Part shown: positions 6,160 through 6,199 of the stretch, piece by piece
How the letters are laid out: every line of letters starts with the position of its first letter
Position numbering within the stretch: the first letter of the stretch is position 1
Assembly (NCBI GenBank): GCA_022865685.1
Contig: JALHUB010000283.1
Location: 1 to 6,199, forward strand
Reading direction: 5' to 3'
Length of the DNA stretch: 6,199 nt
From: Dehalococcoidia bacterium
GTDB taxonomy: Bacteria; Chloroflexota; Dehalococcoidia; DSTF01; JALHUB01
Translations under genes and position numbers: made by a program
Notes under the pieces: generated by a model
The model's database searches: none
What the model was told of the DNA's origin: nothing
The model's input: only the letters and a program-made list of their open reading frames with translations

Positions 6160-6198
6160 AAAAGAAATTCAGCCAGGCAGGTTTGCTAAAACCCGGCT
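6160..6198 (-). terminator. Possible Rho-independent terminator of an upstream minus-strand gene
   Basis: On the minus strand AGCC (6198-6195) and GGCT (6174-6171) pair. Inside them GGGTTT (6194-6189) pairs with AAACCT (6184-6179), with one G-U and a 4-nt loop, leaving a one-sided GCCT bulge. The hairpin is followed by GAATTTCTTTTC, a broken T-tract. The fold is better as minus-strand RNA than plus-strand, because of the G-U pair. The upstream gene would lie outside the window, so this is a tentative call. Confidence 0.3.
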
Positions 6199-6199
6199 C

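Larger units (their letters stand above)
5995..6199. other. AT-rich intergenic/leader region upstream of the polysaccharide operon
   Basis: Bases 6001-6199 contain 67 G/C of 199 (about 34%, hand count), against a strongly GC-rich coding region. No convincing gene is present: the only open frame across it on the plus strand is an extension of an antisense frame with low-complexity composition. The abrupt switch at the start codon suggests a promoter-bearing spacer, or the border of DNA with a different history. Its contents are described separately: the ribosome-binding site, the palindrome with a possible -10, the direct repeats and the terminal hairpin. Confidence 0.75.

Noticed and set aside
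6160..6199. A GEMM-type cyclic-di-GMP riboswitch, suggested by GCAAACC and AGCCGGGTT strings
   Set aside because: The strings are in the wrong order and spacing, and the conserved GACGCAAAGCC core is not present in the visible part.

Overview
The window is a GC-rich stretch (about two-thirds GC in the genes by eye) in which every gene lies on the minus strand. Transcription runs from about 6000 down to 1. In that order it holds: a membrane-anchored CapD/WbpM/FlaA1-type nucleotide-sugar SDR protein (5994-4081), a non-hydrolysing UDP-HexNAc 2-epimerase (4072-3002, WbpI/WecB type), a left-handed beta-helix N-acetyltransferase (3021-2434, WbpD type), a DegT/DnrJ/EryC1 PLP aminotransferase (2437-1334, WbpE type), a Gfo/Idh/MocA oxidoreductase (1337-306, WbpB type), and the N-terminal 103 codons of a UDP-sugar 6-dehydrogenase (309-1, WbpA type) that runs off the left edge.

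The last five genes match the enzyme set that turns UDP-GlcNAc into UDP-2,3-diacetamido-2,3-dideoxy-mannuronic acid: C6 oxidation (WbpA), C3 oxidation (WbpB), C3 transamination (WbpE), N-acetylation (WbpD) and C2 epimerisation (WbpI). The product is a building block of O-antigens, capsules or glycoprotein glycans. The genes are tightly packed: three junctions are 4-nt overlaps of stop and start (ATGA, GTGA, TTGA), one is a 20-nt overlap and one is an 8-nt gap. This indicates a single, translationally coupled operon, part of a larger surface-polysaccharide locus. The WbpM-like first gene would normally feed a 6-deoxy-HexNAc branch or the initiating sugar, but its active-site TDK motif is replaced by SHA, so its activity is uncertain.

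Upstream of the operon, 5995-6199 is non-coding and strikingly AT-rich (67 G/C of 199 bases in 6001-6199, about 34%, by hand count). It holds a good Shine-Dalgarno, a possible -10 embedded in a palindrome, a pair of 9-bp direct repeats spaced one helical turn apart, and a hairpin at the very edge that may terminate an upstream minus-strand gene.

The two most unusual signals are a 20-bp palindrome that appears to have been inserted in frame into the wbpB-like gene, adding roughly 15 residues, and the lost catalytic motif of the CapD-like protein. The organism is a bacterium with a GC-rich genome that uses GTG and TTG starts freely. The palindrome style faintly recalls repeats in Chloroflexota genomes, but taxonomy cannot be fixed from this window. 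No tRNA, rRNA, CRISPR array or transposase gene was seen.
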